DNA of 64,000 nucleotides, taken from NCBI GenBank assembly GCA_020636275.1, contig JACJYD010000002.1, positions 124,001 through 188,000 on the forward strand, written 5' to 3'. This document shows, piece by piece, positions 56,612 through 64,000 of the stretch. The notes under the pieces were generated by a model. It was not told where the DNA came from. It searched no databases and was given only the letters and a program-made list of their open reading frames with translations. Made by a program: the position numbers and the translations under genes. Positions within the stretch are counted from its first letter, which is position 1, and every line of letters begins with the position of its first letter. Origin of the DNA: Lewinellaceae bacterium (lineage in GTDB: Bacteria; Bacteroidota; Bacteroidia; Chitinophagales; Saprospiraceae).

Positions 56612-57511
56612 GTGATTAGCGAATTCATCATCGGTGTCGGTATCCTCGTCCTGCTGGGCTTGTTCTTCGCGGTGGTCATTGCCGTGGCGTACAAGAAGCT
56701 GCGAGTATATGAAGATCCGCGGATCGACCAGGTCGAGGAGATGCTGCCCCACGCCAACTGCGGCGCCTGCGGGCAGCCGGGTTGCCGGGCGTTTGCCGAG
56801 AAGGTGGTGGGCAATGAACTGCTCCCTTCCAAATGCACTGTTTCGGCTCCGGATGCCATCGCGCGCATCGCCGAATACCTCGGGGTGGATGCCGGCTCGG
56901 AAGAGAAACGCATCGCCCGCGTGCTCTGTGCCGGCGGGAAAAACGAAGCACATAACCTGGCCGACTATCGCGGTACGCTGCGCACCTGCCGGGGTGAATC
57001 GGTCGTCAACGGTGGCCCGAAGGCCTGCAATTGGGGCTGCCTGGGCCTTGGCGACTGCGAAGCAGCCTGCGATTTCGACGCGCTGCATATGAACGAAGAC
57101 GGCCTGCCCGTCGTGATCCCCGACCTCTGTGTGGCCTGTGGCGACTGCGTCGAGGCCTGTCCCAAGGGGTTGATCGAGCTCATGCCCGAGAGTCAGAAGC
57201 TCATCGTACAGTGCAAATCCAGGCTGGAAGGCGACCTGGCCCTGTCGAAGTGTTCGGTGGCCTGTACGGCTTGCGGACGCTGTGTGGCCGATGGCGCCCC
57301 CGGTCTCATTGAGATCGTCAACAACCTGGCCGTGGTGAACTACGAATTGAATAATCTGGCTTCTGCCGAGGCCACGCGCCGGTGTCCCACCGACGCTATC
57401 ATCTGGCTGGAAGGAGCTCAATTTAAAGAAAAACAGGTCGGAACGCTGCCCCTTGGAAAGGTGGAGCGCACCCATTTTGAAGAAGATCTGGAAAATCGCT
57501 ATTGGCAATGA
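56612..57511 (+). CDS. rnfB: Rnf complex subunit RnfB
   Basis: A protein of 299 aa with a GTG start at 56612. One N-terminal membrane helix (IIGVGILVLLGLFFAVVIAV) is followed by the RnfB cluster motif NCGACGQPGCRAFAEKVV (Cys50, Cys53, Cys58), ACNWGCLGLGDCEAACDFDA, CVACGDCVEACPKGLI, and CTACGRCVADGAPGLI with a later RRCPTDAI. It takes electrons from ferredoxin and feeds them into the Rnf membrane complex, which couples ferredoxin-NAD electron exchange to ion pumping. It overlaps the 1172-aa PFOR-like gene by 4 bp (ATGA), a strong sign of coupled translation of the two. Confidence 0.96.
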   Translation: MISEFIIGVGILVLLGLFFAVVIAVAYKKLRVYEDPRIDQVEEMLPHANCGACGQPGCRAFAEKVVGNELLPSKCTVSAPDAIARIAEYLGVDAGSEEKRIARVLCAGGKNEAHNLADYRGTLRTCRGESVVNGGPKACNWGCLGLGDCEAACDFDALHMNEDGLPVVIPDLCVACGDCVEACPKGLIELMPESQKLIVQCKSRLEGDLALSKCSVACTACGRCVADGAPGLIEIVNNLAVVNYELNNLASAEATRRCPTDAIIWLEGAQFKEKQVGTLPLGKVERTHFEEDLENRYWQ

Positions 57512-60500
57512 GGAAGGATGTAAGGCATTATTTTGAATCGAACCTCCGCTTGTCCGGCCAGGAGTTGATCCTCTTGTTCGAACAGGCGATCTGCGAAGGG
57601 GTATATTCCGGTGGGTCTTCGCTTCCCGAATCGCCGGCCCACCTGTTCGGCCGCACTTGCGCCCTGCTGCCTGCCGGCCGCTTTCCGGCCCTGGCAGGGA
57701 TGGCGGCTTCGGGTATCCGCACGGCGGCTATCCTGGATGCCCAAACGCCCGTCCAGGCGTTCTCCCGGCAACATCTTCCCGCGGTCTTCCACGTCCGGGA
57801 ACTGCCGCAACCGGCTCCGGACGGCTGCTTCCAGGTCGTCGCTACCAATATGCAGGAAGCGATCGACTGGACCCTGATGGCCCACAAGATCGCCGAACTG
57901 GCCCTGGTGCCGGGTTTGGTGGTTTGCCGGATGGAAGGGCAGCAAACGGCTACGCTTCTGCACGATTCACAGATCCGGGAGTTCCTGGGGGACATCGACG
58001 ATTGGATCCCTTCTCCCACGCCGGCCCAGCATATCCTGTTCGGGAAAAACCGCAGGCGCCTGCCCAATTGGTTCCATTTCGACCTGGCCGGCCTTCTGGG
58101 CTCCGGAAAAGACGCTTCCTCCAAAAACCTGGAAGCCGCCGCCCGCGAACGCTTCTTCTTCCGCCATCTTCCCGAATTGATAGGGGTGGTGACCAGGGAG
58201 TTTTCCTCTTTTTCCGGAAGGAGCTATTCGCCAATCCAATCGCACCAAATGAAGGATGCCGAGTACGTCATCCTGGTCCAGGGACCTGACTACCGGCACG
58301 CTGTAGAAGCGGTGGATCAATTGCGAAAAGAAAAGGTCCGCGCAGGTTGTTTTCACCTGAATATTATCGATCCCTTCCCGGAAGCTGAACTGACTGCGCT
58401 TTTGTCCGGAAAAAAAGCCCTGACCGTACTCGAACCGGTGAACGGCGAACGGGTAGGAGAGAGTCGCCTGTTCAGCCGGATCCGCACTGCTGCGGGTTTG
58501 GCGGGGAAAGGCGCTCCGGCGATCTACTCCGGCCAGGGGACTTCGTCCTTCAGCCGCGAATCCATCATCGCTGCTATCCGGAATATGGCGCCCAAAGGCG
58601 CACAGAAGAAAAACTTTTACCTCGATATCGATTTTACGCGAAGCTCTTCGGCAGTGGCTCAACACGAAGTACTGTTGCACGCCATCAGCCGGGAATATCC
58701 GGGCGTGGAATCCGAGTCCCTGCCGACCGGCGCTACGGGAAAAGATCCGGGCACAGGACAGCCTTCCTTGCTGTCCCTGCCCGAAAGTGTTCGCCGGCAC
58801 AAGGACCAGGGACCACCTTATTCCAAGGTATCCCGGTTCTATCACGATACAGCCGCGCTTTACGGGTCTGGCCATACCGGTGAACTGGTGGCCGATCCCT
58901 TCCAGTCCCTTCCGGTCATTCCTCCGGAAACGGCTCTTTTCGCCAATTTGTCGGCCACGCGCGAACAACTGCCCCTGCTCGATGCGGAGCGTTGCACCGG
59001 TTGCGGCGCCTGTTTCGTACAATGCCCGCACGCCGCTTTGCCTCCACTGAGCATCAATCTGGAAAACCTGATCAAGGGGGGTATGGAGATCGCATCCGGG
59101 CAAGGCCGGACGGTCGCACCCCTGACCCCGCTGGTCAAGAACCTGGCGCGGTTTTCCGCCACGGAACTCAATTCGGTCGGATCGCGTAGCGCAAAAGTGA
59201 GCGATTTTTTGCCGGCAGCCTTTGAAAAACTGGCCGGCCAGATGAAGCTGGAAGGCGAAAAACTGGAAAACGCCCGGCAGGGGATCCACCATCTGGTGGA
59301 AGTTCTCGCCGATTTCCAGGGCATTCGCACGGAGACCTTCTACGACGCCTCCGAGTCCCTTTTCGCCCTGACGGTCAATCCGCACAGCTGCACCGCCTGC
59401 GGCGTTTGCGTGGAAGTTTGCCCGGAAGAAGCCCTTTCGATGGCGCCTCAGACGGCCGGACTTCTGGAACAATATGCGGGGCAGTTCCAACTCTGGGAAC
59501 AACTGCCCGATACCGATTCCGGGACCATTGAACGCCTGAACCGCGACCCGCAATACGATCCCTTTGCCTCGGTGTTGCTGAGCCGCTATTTTTACCAGTC
59601 GATGTCGGGAGGCAGCAGCACGGAGGAAGGCGCTCCGGCCAAGACCCTGCTCCACCTGATCACTGCGCTCACCGAATCGGCCGTTCAACCGGATACCCTC
59701 GATTGGATCAAGGAACTGGACGGACTGATCGGCCAATTGTCGGAAAACATCCAGGGCAAGCTCAGTACCGCCCTGCCCAGCGAAGACTCCGCCGCCTTGC
59801 GCAATGCGCTCATGGAAGCCAAAGGCAAAAGAGTACCGCTCGACGAACTCGTAAGCCGGATGGGGGTCGAACAGCGCCTCCAATCGATCGATACAGCCCT
59901 GTTGCAGCGAAAGATCGCCCTGGAAAGCAACCTGAAAGATATGCGCTGGGCATTGGCCGACGGTCCCAACGGCACCGGGCGGGCCCGCTACGGCCTGGTG
60001 TTTTATACGCCGAACCTTCCCTGGTTGAACGACTATCCTTTCCAGCCTTTTAACGTACCCGTTCTGGTGAATCCAAAAGACGGAGGCATGGGCCAGGTAT
60101 TTGGCCTGATCCAGGCTCAGATCCGCTATCTGCTCGACCAGGTTCGCCTGGTGCGGCGCGCCCGCCTGGAACACCGGGACGCATACCGGCCGGAAATTCA
60201 CGACCAGCAGATTGCGGCCCTGAGCTGGGCGGATCTGGATGATAAGGAAAAAAGATTATTGCGCCCCTTGTTGGTCGTAGCCGATGCCAAGGGCCTTTCC
60301 CAAAGCGATCACGCCGATATCCGTCAGCTCCTGGCCTCCGAATGGCCTGTGAAGGTCGTATTGCTCAATGATGGACTGGTCGATCCGGCAAGCCCTGTTT
60401 CCGGGGGAGCTGCTGCGGCGAATGGGCTGTTGCTTTCAGCCATCACCTTGCGCAAACCCATCGTGGTACAAGGCAGCCTGGGGGCCGCCCGGCCTTTGTA

Positions 60501-61026
60501 TAAAGGCTTAATGAAAGGCCTTCAATCCCGCGCCGGCGCCCTGTTCCATATACTGGCGCCCCGGTCCGAACAATATATCATTCCGGTTTCCAAGTGGTTG
60601 GAGTTGTGCCGGATCGCCCTTGAATCGCGGGCATTCCCCTCCGTGCTCTTCGAGCCGCATGCGGAACAGGCCTATTTATCCCAGGGGTTTTCCCTGGAAG
60701 GTAACCCCGAAGTGGCAGCTCCTTTCATGACCTGGCTTCAAACCCAGCGGTCCTGGAACGGCGAGGAACTGCCGGGCGCCGCTCAGCAGGCCGAGCAGGC
60801 CGCAATGCAGCAGTGGAAGACCTGGCAGGAACTGTCCGGGATCATCAGTGCGTTCCCTGAGGCCCTTCGTTCTAAAACCGAGGCCACCCTTCGCAAGCAA
60901 TTCGAAGCCGAGCTCGAAGCCGTCAAGGCGCAATATGAGGCGCAGTTGCAAGAGCAACAGGCCGCGAAAACCGAGCAGGTCAGGGTGCAATTGCGGGAGA
61001 AGTTATTGATGTTATCAAAAAAATAA
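57508..61026 (+). CDS. Giant PFOR-derived iron-sulfur protein, no visible TPP site
   Basis: 1172 aa from the ATG at 57508 (4-bp overlap with rnfB; a TTG at 57502 is less likely). The N-terminal ~340 residues resemble PFOR domains I/II (GMAASGIRTAAILDAQTPVQ, then DAEYVILVQGPDYRHAVEAV). Next comes a PFOR-type ferredoxin part: C496-x2-C499-x2-C502-x3-C506 (PHAAL after it) and C628-x2-C631-x2-C634-x3-C638. The C-terminal TPP-like domain (~920-1020: LLVVADAKGLSQSDHADI, LYKGLMKGLQSRAGALFHIL) lacks GDGW and NTGGQS-type residues, so catalysis of 2-oxoacid cleavage is not expected. A coiled coil ends the protein (~1120-1172). Its place between rnfB and rnfC argues for a stable role with Rnf. Confidence 0.78.
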   Translation: MRKDVRHYFESNLRLSGQELILLFEQAICEGVYSGGSSLPESPAHLFGRTCALLPAGRFPALAGMAASGIRTAAILDAQTPVQAFSRQHLPAVFHVRELPQPAPDGCFQVVATNMQEAIDWTLMAHKIAELALVPGLVVCRMEGQQTATLLHDSQIREFLGDIDDWIPSPTPAQHILFGKNRRRLPNWFHFDLAGLLGSGKDASSKNLEAAARERFFFRHLPELIGVVTREFSSFSGRSYSPIQSHQMKDAEYVILVQGPDYRHAVEAVDQLRKEKVRAGCFHLNIIDPFPEAELTALLSGKKALTVLEPVNGERVGESRLFSRIRTAAGLAGKGAPAIYSGQGTSSFSRESIIAAIRNMAPKGAQKKNFYLDIDFTRSSSAVAQHEVLLHAISREYPGVESESLPTGATGKDPGTGQPSLLSLPESVRRHKDQGPPYSKVSRFYHDTAALYGSGHTGELVADPFQSLPVIPPETALFANLSATREQLPLLDAERCTGCGACFVQCPHAALPPLSINLENLIKGGMEIASGQGRTVAPLTPLVKNLARFSATELNSVGSRSAKVSDFLPAAFEKLAGQMKLEGEKLENARQGIHHLVEVLADFQGIRTETFYDASESLFALTVNPHSCTACGVCVEVCPEEALSMAPQTAGLLEQYAGQFQLWEQLPDTDSGTIERLNRDPQYDPFASVLLSRYFYQSMSGGSSTEEGAPAKTLLHLITALTESAVQPDTLDWIKELDGLIGQLSENIQGKLSTALPSEDSAALRNALMEAKGKRVPLDELVSRMGVEQRLQSIDTALLQRKIALESNLKDMRWALADGPNGTGRARYGLVFYTPNLPWLNDYPFQPFNVPVLVNPKDGGMGQVFGLIQAQIRYLLDQVRLVRRARLEHRDAYRPEIHDQQIAALSWADLDDKEKRLLRPLLVVADAKGLSQSDHADIRQLLASEWPVKVVLLNDGLVDPASPVSGGAAAANGLLLSAITLRKPIVVQGSLGAARPLYKGLMKGLQSRAGALFHILAPRSEQYIIPVSKWLELCRIALESRAFPSVLFEPHAEQAYLSQGFSLEGNPEVAAPFMTWLQTQRSWNGEELPGAAQQAEQAAMQQWKTWQELSGIISAFPEALRSKTEATLRKQFEAELEAVKAQYEAQLQEQQAAKTEQVRVQLREKLLMLSKK

Positions 61027-61030
61027 TACT

Positions 61031-62374
61031 GTGTCCTCAAACCTTTTCGGATCGCTCCCCACTTTCCCGCACGGTGTTCATCCCGATGAATACAAGGAGC
61101 TCGCCTGCCATCGCCGGATCGAGCGGATGCCCTTTGTGGAGGTGTATACCCTGCCCCTTTCGCAGCATTTGGGCGCTCCCTCCAAACCCGTGGTGAAGGA
61201 AGGGCAGAAGGTGCGCCGGGGCGAACTGATCGCCGAGCCGGGTGGTTTTGTATCGGTGGGCCTGCATTCGCCGGTCGATGGCGTAGTCCATGCCATCGAT
61301 CTGTTCGACCATCCTAACGGGCAGGTTTTGCCCGCCATTCAGATCCGCACCGACCGGTTTTCGACGCAGCAACTGACGATCCAGCCGGGAACTCCTCCGG
61401 AGGAAATGACGACCCCCGAATTTATCAAAGCCGTGCAGTGGTCAGGTATGGTGGGTATGGGCGGCGCGGCCTTCCCGGCGCATGTGAAGTTCTCCATTCC
61501 CGAAGGGAAGACCTGCAAATACCTGATGATCAACGGCTGCGAATGCGAGCCCTTCCTCACCTGCGACCACCGCGTGATGGTGGAATACGCCAGGGATCTG
61601 GTCGACGGCACCCGGATCCTCGCTCATTTCCTCAAACCCGAAAAAGTCTACATCGCCATTGAATCCAACAAACCCGACGCCATTTCCATACTAAAGGAAA
61701 AGACGGCGGAAATGGATTTCCCCATGGAGGTGATAGCCCTGGAGGTCAAATACCCGCAAGGAGCGGAGAAAATGATGATCTCTGCCATTCTCGGAACGGA
61801 AGTGCCCAGCGGCAAACTCCCACTGGATGTGGGCGTGTTGGTGTCGAATGTGGGCACCGCCGTGGCGATGAGCCAGTATTTCCGGCAGGGTCTGCCCCTC
61901 GTCGAACGGGTTGTCACGGTGAGCGGTACGGCCGTTAAACGCCCCAGTAATTTGCTCGTGCCTATCGGTACGCCCATGCGCGACGTCGTCGACTACTGTG
62001 GCGGTATCACGGTGCCTTCGCCCCGCATTTTGCTGGGTGGTCCCATGATGGGTATGGTGCAGAAAAATCTGGATGTACCCGTAGTGAAAGGCACTTCCGG
62101 CATCCTGGCCCTGACCGAGCGCGAAGTGCGCGATCTGGATACCTACAGCTGTATCCGCTGCGGCCGCTGCCTGGACGCCTGTCCGCTCTTCCTCAATCCC
62201 GCCCGGATGGGGCTGCTGGCCCGCAAAGGGCTTTGGGAAGAGCTGGAAGAGAACAATATCATGGATTGCTTCGAATGCGCTTCCTGCTCGTTCGTCTGTC
62301 CTTCCGGAATACCGCTCGTGCAGAGCTTCCGGGTAGGGAAGGCGATGATCCGGGAGCGGAAGAGCAAGAAATAG
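61031..62374 (+). CDS. rnfC: Rnf complex subunit RnfC
   Basis: A protein of 447 aa with a GTG start 4 bp after the 1172-aa gene. The N-terminal barrel (QKVRRGELIAEPGGFVSVGL, then HSPVDGVV), the NADH/FMN-binding middle (GMVGMGGAAFPAHVKF, INGCECEPFLTCDHRVM), a SLBB segment and two [4Fe-4S] clusters (CIRCGRCLDACP, CFECASCSFVCPSG) are all as in RnfC. It is the NADH/ferredoxin-side peripheral subunit. Length is close to that of ordinary RnfC, so nothing is lost. Confidence 0.97.
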   Translation: MSSNLFGSLPTFPHGVHPDEYKELACHRRIERMPFVEVYTLPLSQHLGAPSKPVVKEGQKVRRGELIAEPGGFVSVGLHSPVDGVVHAIDLFDHPNGQVLPAIQIRTDRFSTQQLTIQPGTPPEEMTTPEFIKAVQWSGMVGMGGAAFPAHVKFSIPEGKTCKYLMINGCECEPFLTCDHRVMVEYARDLVDGTRILAHFLKPEKVYIAIESNKPDAISILKEKTAEMDFPMEVIALEVKYPQGAEKMMISAILGTEVPSGKLPLDVGVLVSNVGTAVAMSQYFRQGLPLVERVVTVSGTAVKRPSNLLVPIGTPMRDVVDYCGGITVPSPRILLGGPMMGMVQKNLDVPVVKGTSGILALTEREVRDLDTYSCIRCGRCLDACPLFLNPARMGLLARKGLWEELEENNIMDCFECASCSFVCPSGIPLVQSFRVGKAMIRERKSKK

Positions 62375-62386
62375 TTTTTAATGTCG

Positions 62387-62432
62387 AGTTTTTAGTTTTT
62401 AGTTGTTCAAGCTCAACTAAAAACTAAAAATT
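62387..62432. repeat. AT-rich inverted repeat between rnfC and rnfD
   Basis: AGTTTTTAGTTTTTAGTTG (62387-62405) pairs with CAACTAAAAACTAAAAATT (62414-62432) around an 8-bp loop. It ends 12 bp before the rnfD start. It may affect the amount of rnfD made relative to rnfC. Confidence 0.9.
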
Positions 62433-62444
62433 AAAAACTAAAAA

Positions 62445-63425
62445 TTGAAAACAATAATCTCCACATCCCCCTTCCTGCACCACCAGGTGACGACCCCCAA
62501 GATCATGTGGGAGGTGGTATACACCTTGATCCCGGTATTAGGGGTGTCGGTGTATTACTTCGGCATGAGCGCCATCCTTGTATCTGCAGCTGCGGTGGCG
62601 GGCTGCCTGGTCGCCGAACGGGTGTTCGACAAGGAGAAAAAGGCGGTCGGCGACGGGAGCGCCCTGCTGACGGGCGTCTTGCTGGCGCTGTGCCTGCCGC
62701 CCGGATTTCCCCTGTGGATGGCCTTTCTCGGCGGTACGATCGCCATCGGCGTCGGGAAATCGCTGTGGGGTGGTCTGGGTCAAAACGTATTCAACCCGGC
62801 TTTGCTGGGCCGGGCGTTTCTGCAGGCCGCATTTCCGGAAGCCATCACGACCTGGGACCTGCCCAACGGCCATTATTGGGGCGTGAGGGGCACAAACCTG
62901 GCGATGCCTTTTTTCAAAGGCCAGCCGGTCGATGCCGTGAGCACGGCCACCCCGCTTTCACAGTTGAAATTCAGCCACGAGGTCACCTCCACGATGGACC
63001 TGCTGTTGGGCAATGTGAGCGGCTCGCTGGGCGAGACTTGTGGCATCTTATTGATCCTGGCCGGGGTGTATCTGGTGTTGCGCAAGATCATCAACTGGCG
63101 CATACCGGTATCGATCCTTTTGACGGCCGGTGTCTTTTCGGGAATCCTTTACGCCATCAATCCGCAATATCCTTCTCCGCAATTCACCATTTTGGCGGGC
63201 GGGATGCTGCTCGGATCCGTATATATGGCCACCGATTACGTGACCTCGCCACTGACCTCCAGAGGCATCTGGATCTACGGGTTCGGCATCGGCTTCCTGG
63301 TGGTGATGATCCGCGTATGGGGCGGTTTGCCGGAAGGCGTAATGTATGCCATTTTATTGATGAATGCCGTGACTCCGCTGATCAACCGGTTTACACAGCG
63401 GCGGGTATATGGGCATGAAAAATAA
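62445..63425 (+). CDS. rnfD: Rnf complex subunit RnfD
   Basis: A protein of 326 aa. The start is a TTG at 62445, because the conserved RnfD N-terminus (STSPFLHHQVTTPKIMWEVV) begins there and no ATG precedes it. Nine or so membrane segments (LGVSVYYFGMSAILVSAAAV, GDGSALLTGVLLALCLPPGF, and others) are present. The site for a covalently bound FMN is the Thr in VSTATPLSQL (Thr169; the standard motif is SGATPL), and GQNVFNPALLGRAFLQ is also conserved. It is an inner-membrane ion-translocating subunit. Confidence 0.95.
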   Translation: MKTIISTSPFLHHQVTTPKIMWEVVYTLIPVLGVSVYYFGMSAILVSAAAVAGCLVAERVFDKEKKAVGDGSALLTGVLLALCLPPGFPLWMAFLGGTIAIGVGKSLWGGLGQNVFNPALLGRAFLQAAFPEAITTWDLPNGHYWGVRGTNLAMPFFKGQPVDAVSTATPLSQLKFSHEVTSTMDLLLGNVSGSLGETCGILLILAGVYLVLRKIINWRIPVSILLTAGVFSGILYAINPQYPSPQFTILAGGMLLGSVYMATDYVTSPLTSRGIWIYGFGIGFLVVMIRVWGGLPEGVMYAILLMNAVTPLINRFTQRRVYGHEK

Positions 63426-63430
63426 GTTAT

Positions 63431-63499
63431 GAGTTTTTAATTTTTAGTTGCTTGATCATAACTAGAAACTAAAAACTAAGAACTAAAAACTAAAAACTC
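63431..63499. repeat. AT-rich inverted repeat between rnfD and rnfG
   Basis: GAGTTTTTAATTTTTAGTT (63431-63449) and AACTAAAAACTAAAAACTC (63481-63499) form a long hairpin, 5 bp before the rnfG start. It closely resembles the hairpin between rnfC and rnfD. Confidence 0.88.
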
Positions 63500-63504
63500 C
63501 TTCA

Positions 63505-64000
63505 ATGTCAACAGCTCAAACAATACCTGAAAAAGAGCCCAGTTCTTTCCGGCTGATCGCCACGCTGGGGGTGGCCGGTTTTTTCTCAGGCGTGGTGTTG
63601 GTCGGTTCCTTCATCTTCACCCAGCCGATCATTTTGGCCAACAAGGCCAAGGCGCTGAGCGCCGCTATCTACAAGGTATTGCCCGGCTGTGCGGAGTATA
63701 AATCCCTCTTGCTCACGAACGGCGTCCTGGAGCCCCTGCCCGAAGGAGTAGAATTGGGACAAGAAGGCGTTAACCCGGAGGTTTTTGCCGGTTTTGACAA
63801 GGAAGGGAAACTGATCGGATTTGCCGTTACGACCGAGGAGCCCGGATTTCAGGACATCATCGCCGGCATTTTCGGATACGACCCCGTAAAAGGGGAGATC
63901 ATCGGACTGGAGATCCTGGACAGCAAAGAAACCCCTGGTTTGGGCGACAAGATCCTCAAGGATGCCGATTTCCGGAAAAATTTCCAGGCATTGGCCACCC
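63505..64000 (+). CDS. rnfG: Rnf complex subunit RnfG, 3' end outside window
   Basis: 165 codons from ATG 63505 to the right edge. One N-terminal membrane segment (LGVAGFFSGVVLVGSFIFT) precedes the periplasmic domain with the RnfG sequence SKETPGLGDKILKD. The Ser/Thr-Gly-Ala-Thr site for covalent FMN would lie beyond the edge. It passes electrons on the outer side of the membrane. rnfE and rnfA are expected to follow. Confidence 0.93.
   Translation, partial: MSTAQTIPEKEPSSFRLIATLGVAGFFSGVVLVGSFIFTQPIILANKAKALSAAIYKVLPGCAEYKSLLLTNGVLEPLPEGVELGQEGVNPEVFAGFDKEGKLIGFAVTTEEPGFQDIIAGIFGYDPVKGEIIGLEILDSKETPGLGDKILKDADFRKNFQALAT

Noticed and set aside
53180..60201. Very long minus-strand frames (739 and 744 codons) across the korB and PFOR-like genes
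   Set aside because: They cross several real genes antisense, lack domains, and come from biased third codon positions.

Overview
The window looks like a chromosome segment of a Bacteroidota bacterium, probably an aerobic, polysaccharide-using member of the Saprospiria (the phylum is a fair inference, the family a guess). The reasons are: signal-peptide proteins and lipoproteins of Bacteroidota type (VCBS/FG-GAP, Asp-box, MopE-like, SIMPL, a DUF2723-type motif), weak Shine-Dalgarno use, a NUDIX-type sugar regulator, and many short palindromic or MITE-like repeats between genes. Core genes have GC-rich third codon positions; several accessory genes (about 20.9-26.3 kb, 37.4-38.8 kb and 40.2-41.6 kb) are clearly richer in AT. 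I found no rRNA, tRNA, CRISPR array or intact transposase.

Layout. 0-7 kb: three secreted proteins (a partial FG-GAP lipoprotein, an Asp-box propeller protein, a protein with a DUF2723-like motif). 7-8.6 kb: two MITE-like elements around an orphan 'mobile mystery protein A'. 8.6-10.3 kb: a Gfo/Idh/MocA oxidoreductase overlapping truA. 10.3-20.8 kb: a galactoside module made of a divergent NUDIX-type regulator with a striking palindromic operator, a GH5-like secreted hydrolase, a GH35 beta-galactosidase, galK, an SGLT-type symporter and galT. Extracellular galactosides would be cut, galactose imported with sodium and passed into the Leloir pathway. 20.9-27.8 kb: an AT-rich accessory island with a membrane-linked methyltransferase-like protein, a small Zn-ribbon-like protein overlapping a membrane protein, an AAA/STAND-like ATPase, a cold-shock-like protein and a DUF433/DUF5615 toxin-antitoxin pair. 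27.8-51 kb: miscellaneous genes including a SWIM protein, a MopE-like lipoprotein, an SDR, a rifampin phosphotransferase, a transglutaminase-like protein, a Crp/Fnr regulator, an NmrA-like protein, a cupin, katG, a glutathione peroxidase-like lipoprotein, a SIMPL protein, and a large secreted protein gene interrupted by one in-frame TAG.

51.1-64 kb holds the most unusual locus: korA-korB, then a set of Rnf genes (rnfB, rnfC, rnfD, rnfG, running off the end). Two very large iron-sulfur proteins are inserted, one (846 aa) between korB and rnfB and one (1172 aa) between rnfB and rnfC. Both read as rearranged pyruvate:ferredoxin oxidoreductase derivatives that keep Fe-S cluster motifs but have lost the recognisable thiamine-diphosphate site. 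All seven genes point the same way with small gaps or overlaps, so a physical 2-oxoacid oxidoreductase-Rnf supercomplex, wired by degenerate PFOR-like proteins, is the best candidate here for an undescribed system.

Repeats are a second theme. There are at least seven families: a ~97-bp inverted repeat (4 copies), two MITE-like families with related ends (2 copies each), a 170-bp inverted repeat (2 copies), a 128-bp inverted repeat that supplies the stop codon of the beta-galactosidase gene, 33-bp hairpins arranged as two pairs in opposite order, and AT-rich hairpins between the rnf genes.
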